Of a stretch of 64,000 nt of DNA, positions 25,537-34,756 are shown in pieces; position 1 is the first letter of the stretch; each line of letters opens with the position of its first letter. Both the position numbers and the translations under genes were made by a program. The notes below the pieces were generated by a model that saw only the letters and a program-made list of their open reading frames with translations, did no database searches and had not been told where the DNA came from. This DNA is from JAUUZQ01 sp964538375 (lineage in GTDB: Bacteria; Bacteroidota; Bacteroidia; Bacteroidales; GCA-2748055): the NCBI GenBank assembly GCA_964538375.1, contig CAZIFQ010000002.1:62001-126000 (forward strand), given 5' to 3'.

Positions 25537-26883
25537 TTAAGCTATAACCGAAGGTTTTACCACTACTTTGTTTTTCCATCTTCCCATCTTGTAGTAAATG
25601 ACGGATAGAATCATACCAATTGTCCATCCACAGGGGATGGACCACCATATACCGGCCTCACCCATGTGCTTGCTAAAGAAAACTGCTGCAGGTATACGGA
25701 TAAACCAGAGGGCAAACAATGTGATAAACATAGGAACCAATGTATCTCCGGCCCCTCTCATCACTGCACTAAATATAAACATCGTTGTAAAAATCAGGTA
25801 AAACGAGGTGACGATAGTCAGGTATTCTCCTCCTATTCTGATCACTTCTGTATCTTCAGTAAACATGCCCATTAAAGGGTATTTAAAGATAATAACGAAG
25901 GCCGTCATTACAGCAGATACCAGCGAAGTCATGATAAGCGTTCTCCACATGCCTTGCTTAACGCGAGTAATGTTTCCTGCTCCCATATTTTGTCCGACGA
26001 ATGTTGACAATGCCTGGGCAAAAACCATGGCAGGTAGAATAGCCAGGCTATCCAGGCGGCCTGCAGCGGTAAAGGCAGCAACAACATCGGTTCCAAAGGT
26101 GTTTACAATGCCCATGAGCGCCATCATGCCAAGGGCTACAAAGGTGTGTTGGAATCCGGTAGGTAACCCGATTCTCAAACTCTGCTTGAAAATTATTCGG
26201 TCGAAAGAGAACTCCCGGATATTGAATTTTATCAGGGGATGGGTTCTGTTGAGGTAGATGACAGCTACGATAAATGAGACACCCTGTGCGATTAGTGTTG
26301 CATATGCAGCTCCTTCAATTCCCCATTCCAGGACTAAGATGAAAAGCAGATCCAGTCCAATATTGAGGACCGTAGATAGTATAAGAAAATAGAGCGGTGT
26401 TTTTGAGTCCCCAAGTCCCCTCAGGATTGCAGCCACCCCGTTGAATCCAAAGAATAGGAATAGACCTGCAATGTATATTTTAAGGTAACTATTTGCCGGA
26501 GTCATGAGCTCTTCTGGAAGTTTCAACAACCTGAAAATATCCTCAGAGAATAATAGTCCGACTATTGTGAGTATGACCGATGCACCAGCCAGAATAATAA
26601 ATAGTGTATCAATCGCCCGCTTAACCTTCGTAAAATCCTTTGCGCCAAAAAATTGAGAGATTACGATTGTTCCTCCCGAAGCGATCCCAATTACAAAGGC
26701 AATCAGTGTAAAGATTATAGGGAAGGATGCACCTACGGCAGCCAGGGCTTCTTTACCAATGAAGTTTCCAACAATGATCTGATCTACAAAGGTGTAGAGC
26801 TGCTGAAACATCTGTCCGATCAGCATCGGCAGTGCAAAAGCAAAGATCTGTCTTCCTATTTTTCCGCTGGTAAAATCTTGCAT
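25537..26883 (-). CDS. MATE family multidrug/cation efflux transporter
   Basis: A 448-residue membrane protein with about twelve hydrophobic segments. It has the MATE features PMLIGQMFQQLYTFVDQIIVGNFIGKEALAAVGA near the N-terminus and AALRGLGDS-like (AAILRGLGDSKTP) at the end of the first half, repeated as SAVMRGAGDTLVPM in the second half. It exports drugs or other organic cations using a Na+ or H+ gradient. It is a single gene, separated by about 190 bases from tnaA upstream on the same strand. Confidence 0.93.
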   Translation of the reverse strand: MQDFTSGKIGRQIFAFALPMLIGQMFQQLYTFVDQIIVGNFIGKEALAAVGASFPIIFTLIAFVIGIASGGTIVISQFFGAKDFTKVKRAIDTLFIILAGASVILTIVGLLFSEDIFRLLKLPEELMTPANSYLKIYIAGLFLFFGFNGVAAILRGLGDSKTPLYFLILSTVLNIGLDLLFILVLEWGIEGAAYATLIAQGVSFIVAVIYLNRTHPLIKFNIREFSFDRIIFKQSLRIGLPTGFQHTFVALGMMALMGIVNTFGTDVVAAFTAAGRLDSLAILPAMVFAQALSTFVGQNMGAGNITRVKQGMWRTLIMTSLVSAVMTAFVIIFKYPLMGMFTEDTEVIRIGGEYLTIVTSFYLIFTTMFIFSAVMRGAGDTLVPMFITLFALWFIRIPAAVFFSKHMGEAGIWWSIPCGWTIGMILSVIYYKMGRWKNKVVVKPSVIA

Positions 26884-26958
26884 TTTTTATACTAAGGGCA
26901 CAAAGGTCGGATTATTCATGTAAAATACAAGGAGATAACGTTATAGGGAGGGAATTGT

Positions 26959-26996
26959 TTTTATTGAGACGCGCCATTTGGCGCGTCTCAATAAAA
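26959..26996. repeat. Perfect 17-bp inverted repeat downstream of tnaA
   Basis: Left arm 26959-26975 and right arm 26980-26996 pair perfectly around a 4-base ATTT loop; the core is GAGACGCGCC/GGCGCGTCTC. It is symmetric and could terminate transcription, but no T run follows on the minus strand, the strand of tnaA. Confidence 0.6.
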
Positions 26997-27031
26997 TATA
27001 CGTATATAAATACGTGTTTATATACGTATAT
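26996..27031. repeat. Second perfect 15-bp inverted repeat, AT-rich, abutting the first
   Basis: ATATACGTATATAAA (26996-27010) pairs with TTTATATACGTATAT (27017-27031) around TACGTG. On the minus strand it lies just after the tnaA stop and is transcribed before the GC-rich hairpin. Each arm contains a self-complementary TACGTA core, so several foldings are possible. Confidence 0.55.
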
Positions 27032-27073
27032 TTTTTATTATAAAACACAAGAATTATATTTCTATCTAAACAA

Positions 27074-28462
27074 TCACTGCCCACTGCTAACTGGCTCAAG
27101 CTGAACTGTAAAATGTCTCATGATTGGTGCTTCCTCGATGATTTTGTACCCGCTTTTTATTTTCTCTCTTCTTTCATAGACATTGTGAAGAGCTGCAGCG
27201 ATATAGTCCATGTGCATGTTGGTATACACCCTGCGTGGTATGGCCAGTCGGACAAGTTCCAGGCGCGGATACCTGTTCTCCCTGGTTTCAGGGTCGCGGT
27301 CTGCCAGCAAGGTGCCAATCTCCACTGATCTTACGCCGGATTCAAGGTATAGTTCGATGGCCAGTGTTTGACCGATATATTCTTCCTGTGGAACTGAAGG
27401 GATAAACTTTTTAGCATCAATAAAGATGGCATGGCCACCAAAGGGCTCCTGCACCGGGATATCAAAATCTTTCAGAAGTTGACCAAGGTAATGTACCTGG
27501 TTGATGCGGCTCTCAAGAAAGGAGAAAGTTGTACCCTCGCGCAAACCCTGTGCCAGTGCTGCCATATCTCTACCTGTCATACCTCCATATGAAAGATATC
27601 CTTCGAACATGATGTTGAAGGTAGATGCTTCTTTATATAATTGCTCATCATTCATAGCGATGAACCCGCCGATATTCACTATAGCATCCTTTTTTGAACT
27701 CATGGTCATCCCGTCTGCATATGAGAACATTTCTTTTACGATTTCGCGGATATCCTTGTCTGCAAAACCTTCTTCACGTTGTTTAATGAAATAGGCATTT
27801 TCTGCAAAACGTGCGGAGTCATAAATAACAGGCAACTCGTACTTATCGGCGAAAGCCCGAACTTCCCTGAGGTTTTTCATGCTGACCGGTTGCCCGCCTG
27901 TTGAGTTACAGGTGACGGTAACTATGATCATTGGAATCTTTTCGGCACCATATAATTCAATTTCATTTTCCAGCTTCCTGATATCCAGGTTTCCTTTGAA
28001 AGGATGGTAAATGGATGTATCGGCAGCTTCGTCGATTGTGCAATCATGTGCACTTGCTTTTCGGAATTCAATATGACCCTTTGTTGTATCAAAGTGGGCA
28101 TTCCCTGGTACAATATCACCGCTTTTAACCATGACTGAAAAAAGTACATTTTCAGCGGCTCTTCCCTGGTGGGTGGGCAATACATACTCAAATCCCGTTA
28201 ATTCAGTAATGGTATTCTTCATTTCATAGAATGAGGCACTCCCGGCATATGATTCATCGCCGCTCATAAGTGCAGACCACTGCTCCTGGCTCATAGCCCC
28301 GGTTCCTGAGTCGGTTAGTAAATCGATAAATACCTGCTCGCTTTTCAGGTTAAACAGGTTATATTTTGCGTCCCTGATCCATTGTTCCCTTTCTTCGCGG
28401 GTACTAGGATGCATGGGTTCGACCATTTTTATTTTGTATGGTTCTGTGTATGGTAAATTCAT
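27074..28462 (-). CDS. tnaA: Tryptophanase
   Basis: A 462-residue PLP enzyme of the tryptophanase/tyrosine phenol-lyase family. It has FIDLLTDSGTGAMS, PTHQGRAAENVLF, DSARFAENAYFIKQREEGF and the PLP lysine in MSSKKDAIVNIGG. The segment GVRSVEIGTLLADRDP carries Ile where tyrosine phenol-lyases have the substrate-binding Arg (MERG), and the end reads RHFTVQL as in tryptophanase, so tryptophan is the likely substrate. It releases indole, pyruvate and ammonia. No tryptophan permease and no TnaC-like leader peptide is visible. A -7 box lies about 206 bases upstream, giving a long leader. Confidence 0.9.
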   Translation of the reverse strand: MNLPYTEPYKIKMVEPMHPSTREEREQWIRDAKYNLFNLKSEQVFIDLLTDSGTGAMSQEQWSALMSGDESYAGSASFYEMKNTITELTGFEYVLPTHQGRAAENVLFSVMVKSGDIVPGNAHFDTTKGHIEFRKASAHDCTIDEAADTSIYHPFKGNLDIRKLENEIELYGAEKIPMIIVTVTCNSTGGQPVSMKNLREVRAFADKYELPVIYDSARFAENAYFIKQREEGFADKDIREIVKEMFSYADGMTMSSKKDAIVNIGGFIAMNDEQLYKEASTFNIMFEGYLSYGGMTGRDMAALAQGLREGTTFSFLESRINQVHYLGQLLKDFDIPVQEPFGGHAIFIDAKKFIPSVPQEEYIGQTLAIELYLESGVRSVEIGTLLADRDPETRENRYPRLELVRLAIPRRVYTNMHMDYIAAALHNVYERREKIKSGYKIIEEAPIMRHFTVQLEPVSSGQ

Positions 28463-28667
28463 AATTATACGGTTTGAAGGTTTGAACTTTTTCGCTAAAG
28501 CTTTGAAGCTTGAAAACGGTTCGACACTTGTGAATAAGACTTAAAAGTTGGATAAAGAAAGACAGGCTGAGTTTGTCTGTCTATTTGAAAAAGTGGTAGG
28601 TATCCCTGTTCTTTACGTTAATAAAGAGAAGCTTTGGGTTGTATGTTATATACAATTTTTCCATGTT

Positions 28668-28676
28668 GCAAAAGTA
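28668..28676 (-). promoter_or_regulatory. Candidate -7 box for tnaA
   Basis: On the minus strand TACTTTTGC matches TAnnTTTGC exactly. Transcription from here would leave a leader of about 200 bases before the ATG at 28462. Confidence 0.45.
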
Positions 28677-28879
28677 GTACGAAAGAACATGATTTGAAAA
28701 CCATTGGTGATGTTTTGGGACAGTGTTTTCGCAAAAACTTTAAAAAATGCATCATCTTGGTTTAAAAACAAACTGACTACATTATTTGTTTTACCTTTGT
28801 CCTCCAATTAGTGCTATGAGTTTTACTGTTCCCTGGCAAATATTTACGATTAAGCATTTCACTTAAAAAGTTTATACTT

Positions 28880-28895
28880 TACCTATTAATAGGTA
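28880..28895. promoter_or_regulatory. Perfect 16-base palindrome, candidate operator of the feoAB transcript
   Basis: TACCTATTAATAGGTA is fully self-complementary. It touches the -33 position relative to the -7 box at 28918, a typical place for a repressor to block polymerase. It does not match the Fur or DtxR consensus well, so the regulator is unknown; metal control is inferred only because feoAB follows. Confidence 0.45.
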
Positions 28896-28917
28896 TGGAA
28901 CTGCATTCTTATTCAAC

Positions 28918-28925
28918 TACTTTTG
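28918..28925 (+). promoter_or_regulatory. Candidate -7 box for the small ORF and feoAB
   Basis: TACTTTTG followed by C matches TAnnTTTGC, 41 bases before the small ORF at 28966. The -33 position (28895-28898) reads ATGG, a weak match to TTTG. Confidence 0.45.
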
Positions 28926-28965
28926 CCTGCTGTATTGATGATTCGATGGTTTTTACTAACAAGCA

Positions 28966-29130
28966 ATGGAATTAGTATTAGAATATATAAGGGCCTTTTT
29001 TATTGAGTTGATCGTATTGCTGGAAGAGATGGCACCATATCTTCTGATCTCATCAGATTTAATTGGAGATGAAAAGATAAAAGATGCAGTAGAGGGATTA
29101 GGTTATATTTATAAAGGTACAATAGAGTAA
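28966..29130 (+). pseudogene. Probable internally deleted permease remnant (54 codons)
   Basis: The 54-residue product opens MELVLEYIRAFFIELIVLLEEMAPYLL, which resembles the first helix of SO_0444/YraQ-type metal efflux permeases (EMAPYLL followed by GF in full proteins). It ends KIKDAVEGLGYIYKGTIE, which resembles the heavy-metal-associated tail of the same proteins. Everything between, several hundred residues, is missing, so an in-frame internal deletion is the simplest reading. It could also be a real small membrane protein. Its TAA at 29128-29130 is followed directly by the TTG start of feoAB in the same frame, so its translation may feed FeoAB. Confidence 0.5.
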
Positions 29131-31641
29131 TTGACATTAAACGATTTACATACCGGTGAAAAGGCGATAATTATCAGAATTCGCGGCATAGGTGCTTTCA
29201 GAAAACGCATTACTGAAATGGGTTTTGTTGAAGGGCAATCTGTGAGGGTGATAAAGGCTGCTCCATTGAAAGATCCTGTTGAATACAGGGTGATGTCAGG
29301 GAATGTATCGCTGAGAAGGGCAGAGGCAAGTTTGATTGAGGTGAGGCCAAAAGAAGAATGTGAGCACAGGGAAGAAGGGAAAAAATTCAGGTCATTCGTA
29401 ATTGATAGTCCAAACAATGGTTCAAGCAGTGCTGAGACTAAGGTAATCAATGTTGCCCTGGTTGGAAACCCAAATTGTGGAAAAACAACCCTCTTCAACA
29501 GGGTATCCAGATCACATGAGCACGTTGGAAATTACTCAGGAGTTACCATAAGCTCCAAGCAAGCATCGATTGAATACAAGGGCTATGATGTCAGATTCAC
29601 AGACCTTCCAGGAACATATTCTCTATCAGCATACTCGGAAGAGGAGGTCATTGTTCGTGACCACATCAATAAAGAAAAACCTGATATCGTTGTCAACGTA
29701 GTTGATGCCAGTCACCTGGAGAGGCACTTATACCTGACCACCCAGTTAATAGACATGGGAATCCAGGTAGTGTTGGCACTGAATATGTATGACGATCTTG
29801 AAGAGAAAGGCGACAAGCTGGATATTGATATGCTGGGGAAATTGATTGGAATTCCAATTGTCCCGACTATCGGACGAAGAGGTAAAGGAATCTTTAGATT
29901 ATTGAACCGGATTATCAAGGTAATTGAAGATAGAGAACCAGTGATCAGGCATACCCATATCAATTATGGAACTGAGCTCGAACAATCTATATCCAAGATT
30001 GAAAAGAAACTTGAAAATTATCCTTTCCTGGCTGGGAGTTATCATATTCGACAGTTGGCAATAAAAGCAGTGGAGAAAGACGATTACAGTCTGCATATTC
30101 TCTCTGAGCTGGAAGAATTCGCGGAGATTCAAGCATTGGTAAATGATGAAATTTATCGATTAGAAAACTTGTATAATAATGATAGTGAGACGCTTATATC
30201 AAATGCTCGTTACGCGTTTATTTCAGGTGCTTTAAAAGAAACTTATAAGAAAAGTAAAAGTAATCCTGGTGCCACCCGTACGCAGCGTATAGATCGAATT
30301 CTTACCAATAAATATCTTAGTTTTCCTATATTTCTTCTTTTTCTGTACATTATGTTCCAGACAACTTTCAGTCTTGGAAATTATCCGATGGAGTGGATTG
30401 CTTTGGGTATCAATTTTTTGAGTGATACGCTTATAAATGTTTTACCAGCGGGTATTTTTACTGATCTATTGGTGGATGGAGTTATTGGTGGAGTGGGAGG
30501 GGTCATTGTTTTTCTCCCAAATATTTTAATTCTCTTCCTGTTCATTTCCATTATGGAAGATACAGGATACATGGCCCGTACTGCTTTTATAATGGATAAG
30601 GTGATGCACCTGTTTGGGCTACACGGAAAATCGTTCATCCCGTTAATTATGGGATTCGGCTGCAATGTTCCTGCCATTATGGCTACACGAACCCTGGAGA
30701 ATAAGAAGGACAGGATACTGACCATGTTGATCATTCCGTTTATGTCGTGCAGTGCCCGTTTGCCGGTATATATTCTCGTTGCCGGGGCTGTTTTTCCGAA
30801 CAATGCAGGCAATGTTATTTTCCTGCTATACCTTATCGGGATTGTAGTTTCGTTGTTAATGGCGATACTATTTAAAAACACCCTGTTTAAAAAAGTGGAT
30901 GCCCCATTCGTAATGGAGTTGCCATTATATCGGTCTCCCGGGCTTAAGGTGGTTTTAAAGCATATGTGGATAAAAGGAGAGATGTACCTGAAGAAGATGG
31001 GTGGAATCATTCTTATCGCATCTGTTATTATCTGGGCCCTGGGATATTTCCCAAGAAACGTTGAGTATAGCAAAGATTATGACAAGCTGATCCAGGCTGA
31101 GCTCGTTTTAATTGAACAGGAGAATGTAGTGGATAAGTCTGTTGATTCCGATATCATTGAAACATCATCTGCTGAGAAGCAGCTATCACAGCTATACTGT
31201 GCGAAAGAGGGTGAGAGACAGGCATATTCCTATATCGGGAGAATCGGTCATGGTATCGAACCTTTAATCAGGCCACTTGGTTTTGACTGGAAGATGGGTA
31301 TTAGTCTTGTTACGGGCTTTGCAGCAAAAGAGGTTGTTGTGAGTACTATGGGAGTTCTATACCAGGATAATAGTCACGGCGAGGCAACGGTTTCGCTCCA
31401 GGAGAAGATAAGAACATATGAATATACAGAGGGAGACAAAGCTGGTCAATTGGTTTATACACCACTTGCTGCTTTTAGTTTTCTCTTATTCGTTCTGCTT
31501 TACTTGCCCTGTGTTGCTGTGATAGCAACCATTGGACGTGAATCCGGATCCTGGAAGTGGTCGGCATTTGTTTTGTTTTATACAACAGCACTGGCATGGA
31601 CCGCTAGTTTTTGTGTATATCAAATCGGTTCCCTATTTTAG
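29131..31641 (+). CDS. feoB: FeoA-FeoB fusion, ferrous iron transporter
   Basis: At 836 residues the protein starts with a FeoA SH3-like domain (about 1-75, TGEKAIIIRIRGIGAFRKRI...VSLRRAEASLIEV). The FeoB G domain follows (G1 GNPNCGKTT near 114, then DLPGTYSLSAYSEEE), and a membrane region with two gate-type repeats including MGFGCNVPAIMATRT and FMSCSARLPVYIL. Such fusions are usual in Bacteroidota. The start is TTG, immediately behind the stop of the preceding small ORF. It imports Fe2+, relevant to the iron-sulfur-rich enzymes encoded elsewhere in the window. A palindrome near the upstream promoter may be its operator. Confidence 0.94.
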   Translation: MTLNDLHTGEKAIIIRIRGIGAFRKRITEMGFVEGQSVRVIKAAPLKDPVEYRVMSGNVSLRRAEASLIEVRPKEECEHREEGKKFRSFVIDSPNNGSSSAETKVINVALVGNPNCGKTTLFNRVSRSHEHVGNYSGVTISSKQASIEYKGYDVRFTDLPGTYSLSAYSEEEVIVRDHINKEKPDIVVNVVDASHLERHLYLTTQLIDMGIQVVLALNMYDDLEEKGDKLDIDMLGKLIGIPIVPTIGRRGKGIFRLLNRIIKVIEDREPVIRHTHINYGTELEQSISKIEKKLENYPFLAGSYHIRQLAIKAVEKDDYSLHILSELEEFAEIQALVNDEIYRLENLYNNDSETLISNARYAFISGALKETYKKSKSNPGATRTQRIDRILTNKYLSFPIFLLFLYIMFQTTFSLGNYPMEWIALGINFLSDTLINVLPAGIFTDLLVDGVIGGVGGVIVFLPNILILFLFISIMEDTGYMARTAFIMDKVMHLFGLHGKSFIPLIMGFGCNVPAIMATRTLENKKDRILTMLIIPFMSCSARLPVYILVAGAVFPNNAGNVIFLLYLIGIVVSLLMAILFKNTLFKKVDAPFVMELPLYRSPGLKVVLKHMWIKGEMYLKKMGGIILIASVIIWALGYFPRNVEYSKDYDKLIQAELVLIEQENVVDKSVDSDIIETSSAEKQLSQLYCAKEGERQAYSYIGRIGHGIEPLIRPLGFDWKMGISLVTGFAAKEVVVSTMGVLYQDNSHGEATVSLQEKIRTYEYTEGDKAGQLVYTPLAAFSFLLFVLLYLPCVAVIATIGRESGSWKWSAFVLFYTTALAWTASFCVYQIGSLF

Positions 31642-31684
31642 TGCCCTGTTTAAAAACGAGTTCCTTTGCAAAAAGAATAGATAG

Positions 31685-34600
31685 ATGTTGAAAAAATTCA
31701 TGTTCCTCTTCCGTATGCCTTTTGCCGGAATATTATTGGTTATATTAACCGTAGCAATGGCTGTAGCTACATTCGTAGAAAGCAGTCATGGGACAAATAC
31801 TGCATGGGCTCTTATTTACGGGACGTGGTGGTTTGAGTTGCTCTTTTTTCTCACCGCCATTAACCTGGTAGGGAACATCTTGATTTTCAAATTATACAAG
31901 AAATCTAAACTCACAGTTCTTACTTTTCATGCCGCTTTCATTATAATTATCCTTGGAGCGGGAATTACAAGGTTTTTAAGTAACGAAGGAATGATGCATA
32001 TCAGGGAAGGAGAAGTTGCCGGAACGATGATGGGCAATGACACCTATATTGATATCCAATTGAGATCAGGATCGGATGAGATTACAGACAGCAAGAAGAT
32101 TCGACTTTCCGCATTAACACCTAATAAATTTCGGTGGAGCAAAAAAATCAATGGCATGCCGGTGAAGATCAAATCAGTTGAGTACATTCAAAATGCTGCT
32201 ACTCAATTTGTGTCAGGTCCGGGGGGATCTCCTTATTTGCAACTGGTTCTTTTCTCTGAACAGCAATATACCATTGGGCTGGCTTCCGGAGAAGAAGTTT
32301 CTTATCCGGGTGTTTCAGTGAGCATGGATTCTCCCAATAGCCAGTCAGATCTTAGGATTTTTTCAGGTACATCCGGATTATTTGCAATTTCTGTCCTACC
32401 AGTACAGGTGAGTTCAATGGGAGAAGGGAGTATTTTGTCTTACAATCCCGGCGATACGATATTGTTAGAACAGGGTAAATTGCTTACTCTGGGAGATGTG
32501 AGGGTGGTGCTTCAGCGTTATCTTCCATCAGCTCGTCTTAAATATGTTCAGGCAGAGAATGCATCTCACGGCAATGGAATGGATGTCGTTAAGATGGAGG
32601 TGGATGTAGCAGGAATGAAATCAGAACTTTTTTTACCGGGTAGGAGTAACCTGGCAGGTGAACCTGCCTCTGTGAAGATGGGGGACCTGGAGATTATAGG
32701 TACTTACGGATCTCACAAATTCCCTATCCCTTTTATGCTTAAGCTTAATGAGTTTCAAATAGAAAGATATCCGGGTTCTAACAGTCCTTCATCATTTGCC
32801 AGTGAAGTTACGCTCATTGATCCTGAGATGTCTATCAAGGAAGATCGAAGGATTTATATGAATAATGTATTGAAGCACAGGGGATACAGATTTTATCAAT
32901 CTTCATACGACCAGGATGAATTGGGAACCATATTGTCAGTAAACAGGGATAGTGTTGGAACCAGCATCACTTATATTGGGTATTTCTTTCTAATGCTGGG
33001 AATGTTTGTGGCATTGTTTGCCAGAAAAAATCGTTTTGCCCGCCTTGCAAGGAGGGGCAATGAAGCCGCCAGGGCGAAAGCCATACTTATTGCTGCACTG
33101 ATGATCCTTGGAAGTGTAAGCATTTTTGCCCAGCAGCTTCCGGCTCCGTCGAAAGAGCAGGCGAAAGAATTCGGACAGCTTTGGGCACAGGGGAAAGAGG
33201 GCCGTTTTAAGCCAGTGAATACCCTGTCTAACGAGATTGTAAGGAAAGTAACCGGAGAAACACATCTTGATGGATTGAATGCTGACCAGATCTTACTGGG
33301 TATTATTCTTTATCCGCAGGAATGGAAATCGGCTCCCCTGTTTGAAGTTGATAATCCGGAATTACATATGCTCTTAGGTTTTAAAGGAGCAACGGTTTCT
33401 TTCAATGACTTTTTGCCCAACGGTAAGTATCTTCTTTCCGAATTTGTGAACAATGCCTATAACAAAAAAGTTCCTGAACGAACTGAGTTTGATAAAGAGG
33501 TAATGAAGCTCGATGAGCGGGTTAACATCATGTACATGGTTCAGAATGGTGGTATGTTGAGGATCTTTCCTGACCTTGAATCGGAAAACAACGCCTGGGT
33601 ATCGGTTTCTGAGATGTTTGAACCCGGACAGGCTATTACAGATACTATTGCACAAGTCTACCTGGCCTATGCTGACGCTCTCAGAACAGGAGATGAAGCA
33701 CTGGCATCGCAAATTGTATCCTTTGTTGGAAAATACCAGGAAAAGAATTGTGATATCCTGCCCCAGGAAAGCAGGAAGAATGCAGAAATTTATTACAACA
33801 AACTCCGGCTGTTTAACCGACTTGCACCTTTCTATGCCTTGTTTGGTATCATACTGATTATTGTGCAATTCCTGAGAATATTTAAGCCAGGGAGGTTGGT
33901 CAACTATTTGTTTAAAATAGGTATAATCCATCTTGCTGTAGCTTTTGCATTACACACCATGGCTTTAGGACTTCGATGGTATATTGGTGGACATGCTCCG
34001 CTAAGCAATGGATATGAATCGATGATATTTGTGTCGTGGATATCCCTGCTTGCCGGATTGATATTTGTGAAAAAGAGTGGATTCGCCATATCGCTTACAG
34101 CAATATTGTCCGCACTTTCATTGCTGGTTGCGCATTTGAGCTGGATGAATCCGGATATAACCAACCTTGTGCCTGTATTGAAATCACCCTGGCTGACTAT
34201 CCACGTTACAGTGATTATGGCAGGATATGGTTTCCTTGGATTAAGTGCCCTGGCCGGTTTTATCAACCTGGTTTTCTATGCCATCCAAGATAAAAATAAC
34301 AGTTCAAAAATAACGCCGGTTATTGATCAGATTACAACGGTAAATCATATGTCGATTATTGTTGGACTCTATTTTCTTACGGCAGGAGTATTTCTTGGCG
34401 GAGTTTGGGCCAATGAGTCCTGGGGCCGTTACTGGGGCTGGGACCCCAAAGAGACCTGGGCCTTAATTTCTGTCCTTGTGTATGCCTTCATTGCGCATAT
34501 GCATAACTTCCCGGGATTCAAGGGAGGGTATGCTTTTAACCTGGGTTCACTGGTTGGATATTCATCCATTTTGATGACATACTTCGGCGTGAATTACTTC

Positions 34601-34756
34601 CTGGGAGGAATGCATTCATATGCGGGAGGAACCACCCTGGTGATTCCCTGGTATACTTTCGCCATACTGGCCTTGATAGTTTTGCTGTCGGTATTTGCCT
34701 ACAGAAGGCAGAAACAATTCAGCAATAATTACATGGAGGAGATTGACGAGAGCTAG
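31685..34756 (+). CDS. ccsA: CcsB-CcsA (ResB-ResC) fusion, cytochrome c synthase of system II
   Basis: The 1023-residue protein combines a ResB/CcsB-like N-terminal half (membrane segments near 10-90, a large external domain, then a segment near 425) with a CcsA C-terminal half. The latter has about eight membrane helices and the haem-handling motif WGRYWGWDPKETW. Histidines near helix ends (HTMALGLRWYIGGHAPLSNGYE, HMSIIVG, FIAHMH) fit haem ligands. Such proteins attach haem to apocytochromes c outside the membrane, implying c-type cytochromes and some respiratory chain. The 3' end overlaps the convergent CAP gene by four bases. Confidence 0.92.
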   Translation: MLKKFMFLFRMPFAGILLVILTVAMAVATFVESSHGTNTAWALIYGTWWFELLFFLTAINLVGNILIFKLYKKSKLTVLTFHAAFIIIILGAGITRFLSNEGMMHIREGEVAGTMMGNDTYIDIQLRSGSDEITDSKKIRLSALTPNKFRWSKKINGMPVKIKSVEYIQNAATQFVSGPGGSPYLQLVLFSEQQYTIGLASGEEVSYPGVSVSMDSPNSQSDLRIFSGTSGLFAISVLPVQVSSMGEGSILSYNPGDTILLEQGKLLTLGDVRVVLQRYLPSARLKYVQAENASHGNGMDVVKMEVDVAGMKSELFLPGRSNLAGEPASVKMGDLEIIGTYGSHKFPIPFMLKLNEFQIERYPGSNSPSSFASEVTLIDPEMSIKEDRRIYMNNVLKHRGYRFYQSSYDQDELGTILSVNRDSVGTSITYIGYFFLMLGMFVALFARKNRFARLARRGNEAARAKAILIAALMILGSVSIFAQQLPAPSKEQAKEFGQLWAQGKEGRFKPVNTLSNEIVRKVTGETHLDGLNADQILLGIILYPQEWKSAPLFEVDNPELHMLLGFKGATVSFNDFLPNGKYLLSEFVNNAYNKKVPERTEFDKEVMKLDERVNIMYMVQNGGMLRIFPDLESENNAWVSVSEMFEPGQAITDTIAQVYLAYADALRTGDEALASQIVSFVGKYQEKNCDILPQESRKNAEIYYNKLRLFNRLAPFYALFGIILIIVQFLRIFKPGRLVNYLFKIGIIHLAVAFALHTMALGLRWYIGGHAPLSNGYESMIFVSWISLLAGLIFVKKSGFAISLTAILSALSLLVAHLSWMNPDITNLVPVLKSPWLTIHVTVIMAGYGFLGLSALAGFINLVFYAIQDKNNSSKITPVIDQITTVNHMSIIVGLYFLTAGVFLGGVWANESWGRYWGWDPKETWALISVLVYAFIAHMHNFPGFKGGYAFNLGSLVGYSSILMTYFGVNYFLGGMHSYAGGTTLVIPWYTFAILALIVLLSVFAYRRQKQFSNNYMEEIDES

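Larger units (their letters stand above)
28463..28965. other. Divergent intergenic region between tnaA and the feoAB transcript
   Basis: This interval of about 500 bases carries a long probable tnaA leader. The leader contains an AGACAG/CTGTCT hairpin (28560-28582) and the inverted repeat TTGTAT-N5-ATACAA (28639-28655). The interval also holds a tnaA -7 box, a 16-base palindrome and a plus-strand -7 box. No ORF resembling TnaC and no known riboswitch is recognised. Confidence 0.5.

Noticed and set aside
26959..26996. Classical intrinsic terminator of tnaA
   Set aside because: The hairpin is strong but no T run follows on the tnaA strand, so it was listed as an inverted repeat instead.
27074..28462. 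Tyrosine phenol-lyase as an alternative to tryptophanase
   Set aside because: The substrate Arg of tyrosine phenol-lyase is replaced by Ile (VEIG) and the C-terminus reads RHFT as in tryptophanase.
30381..31073. 230-codon open frame antisense to feoB
   Set aside because: It lies wholly within the strongly supported feoB frame and reads as a low-complexity mirror of membrane helices.
33374..33931. 185-codon open frame antisense to the CcsBA gene
   Set aside because: Shadow of a well-supported gene, with no domain or start signal.
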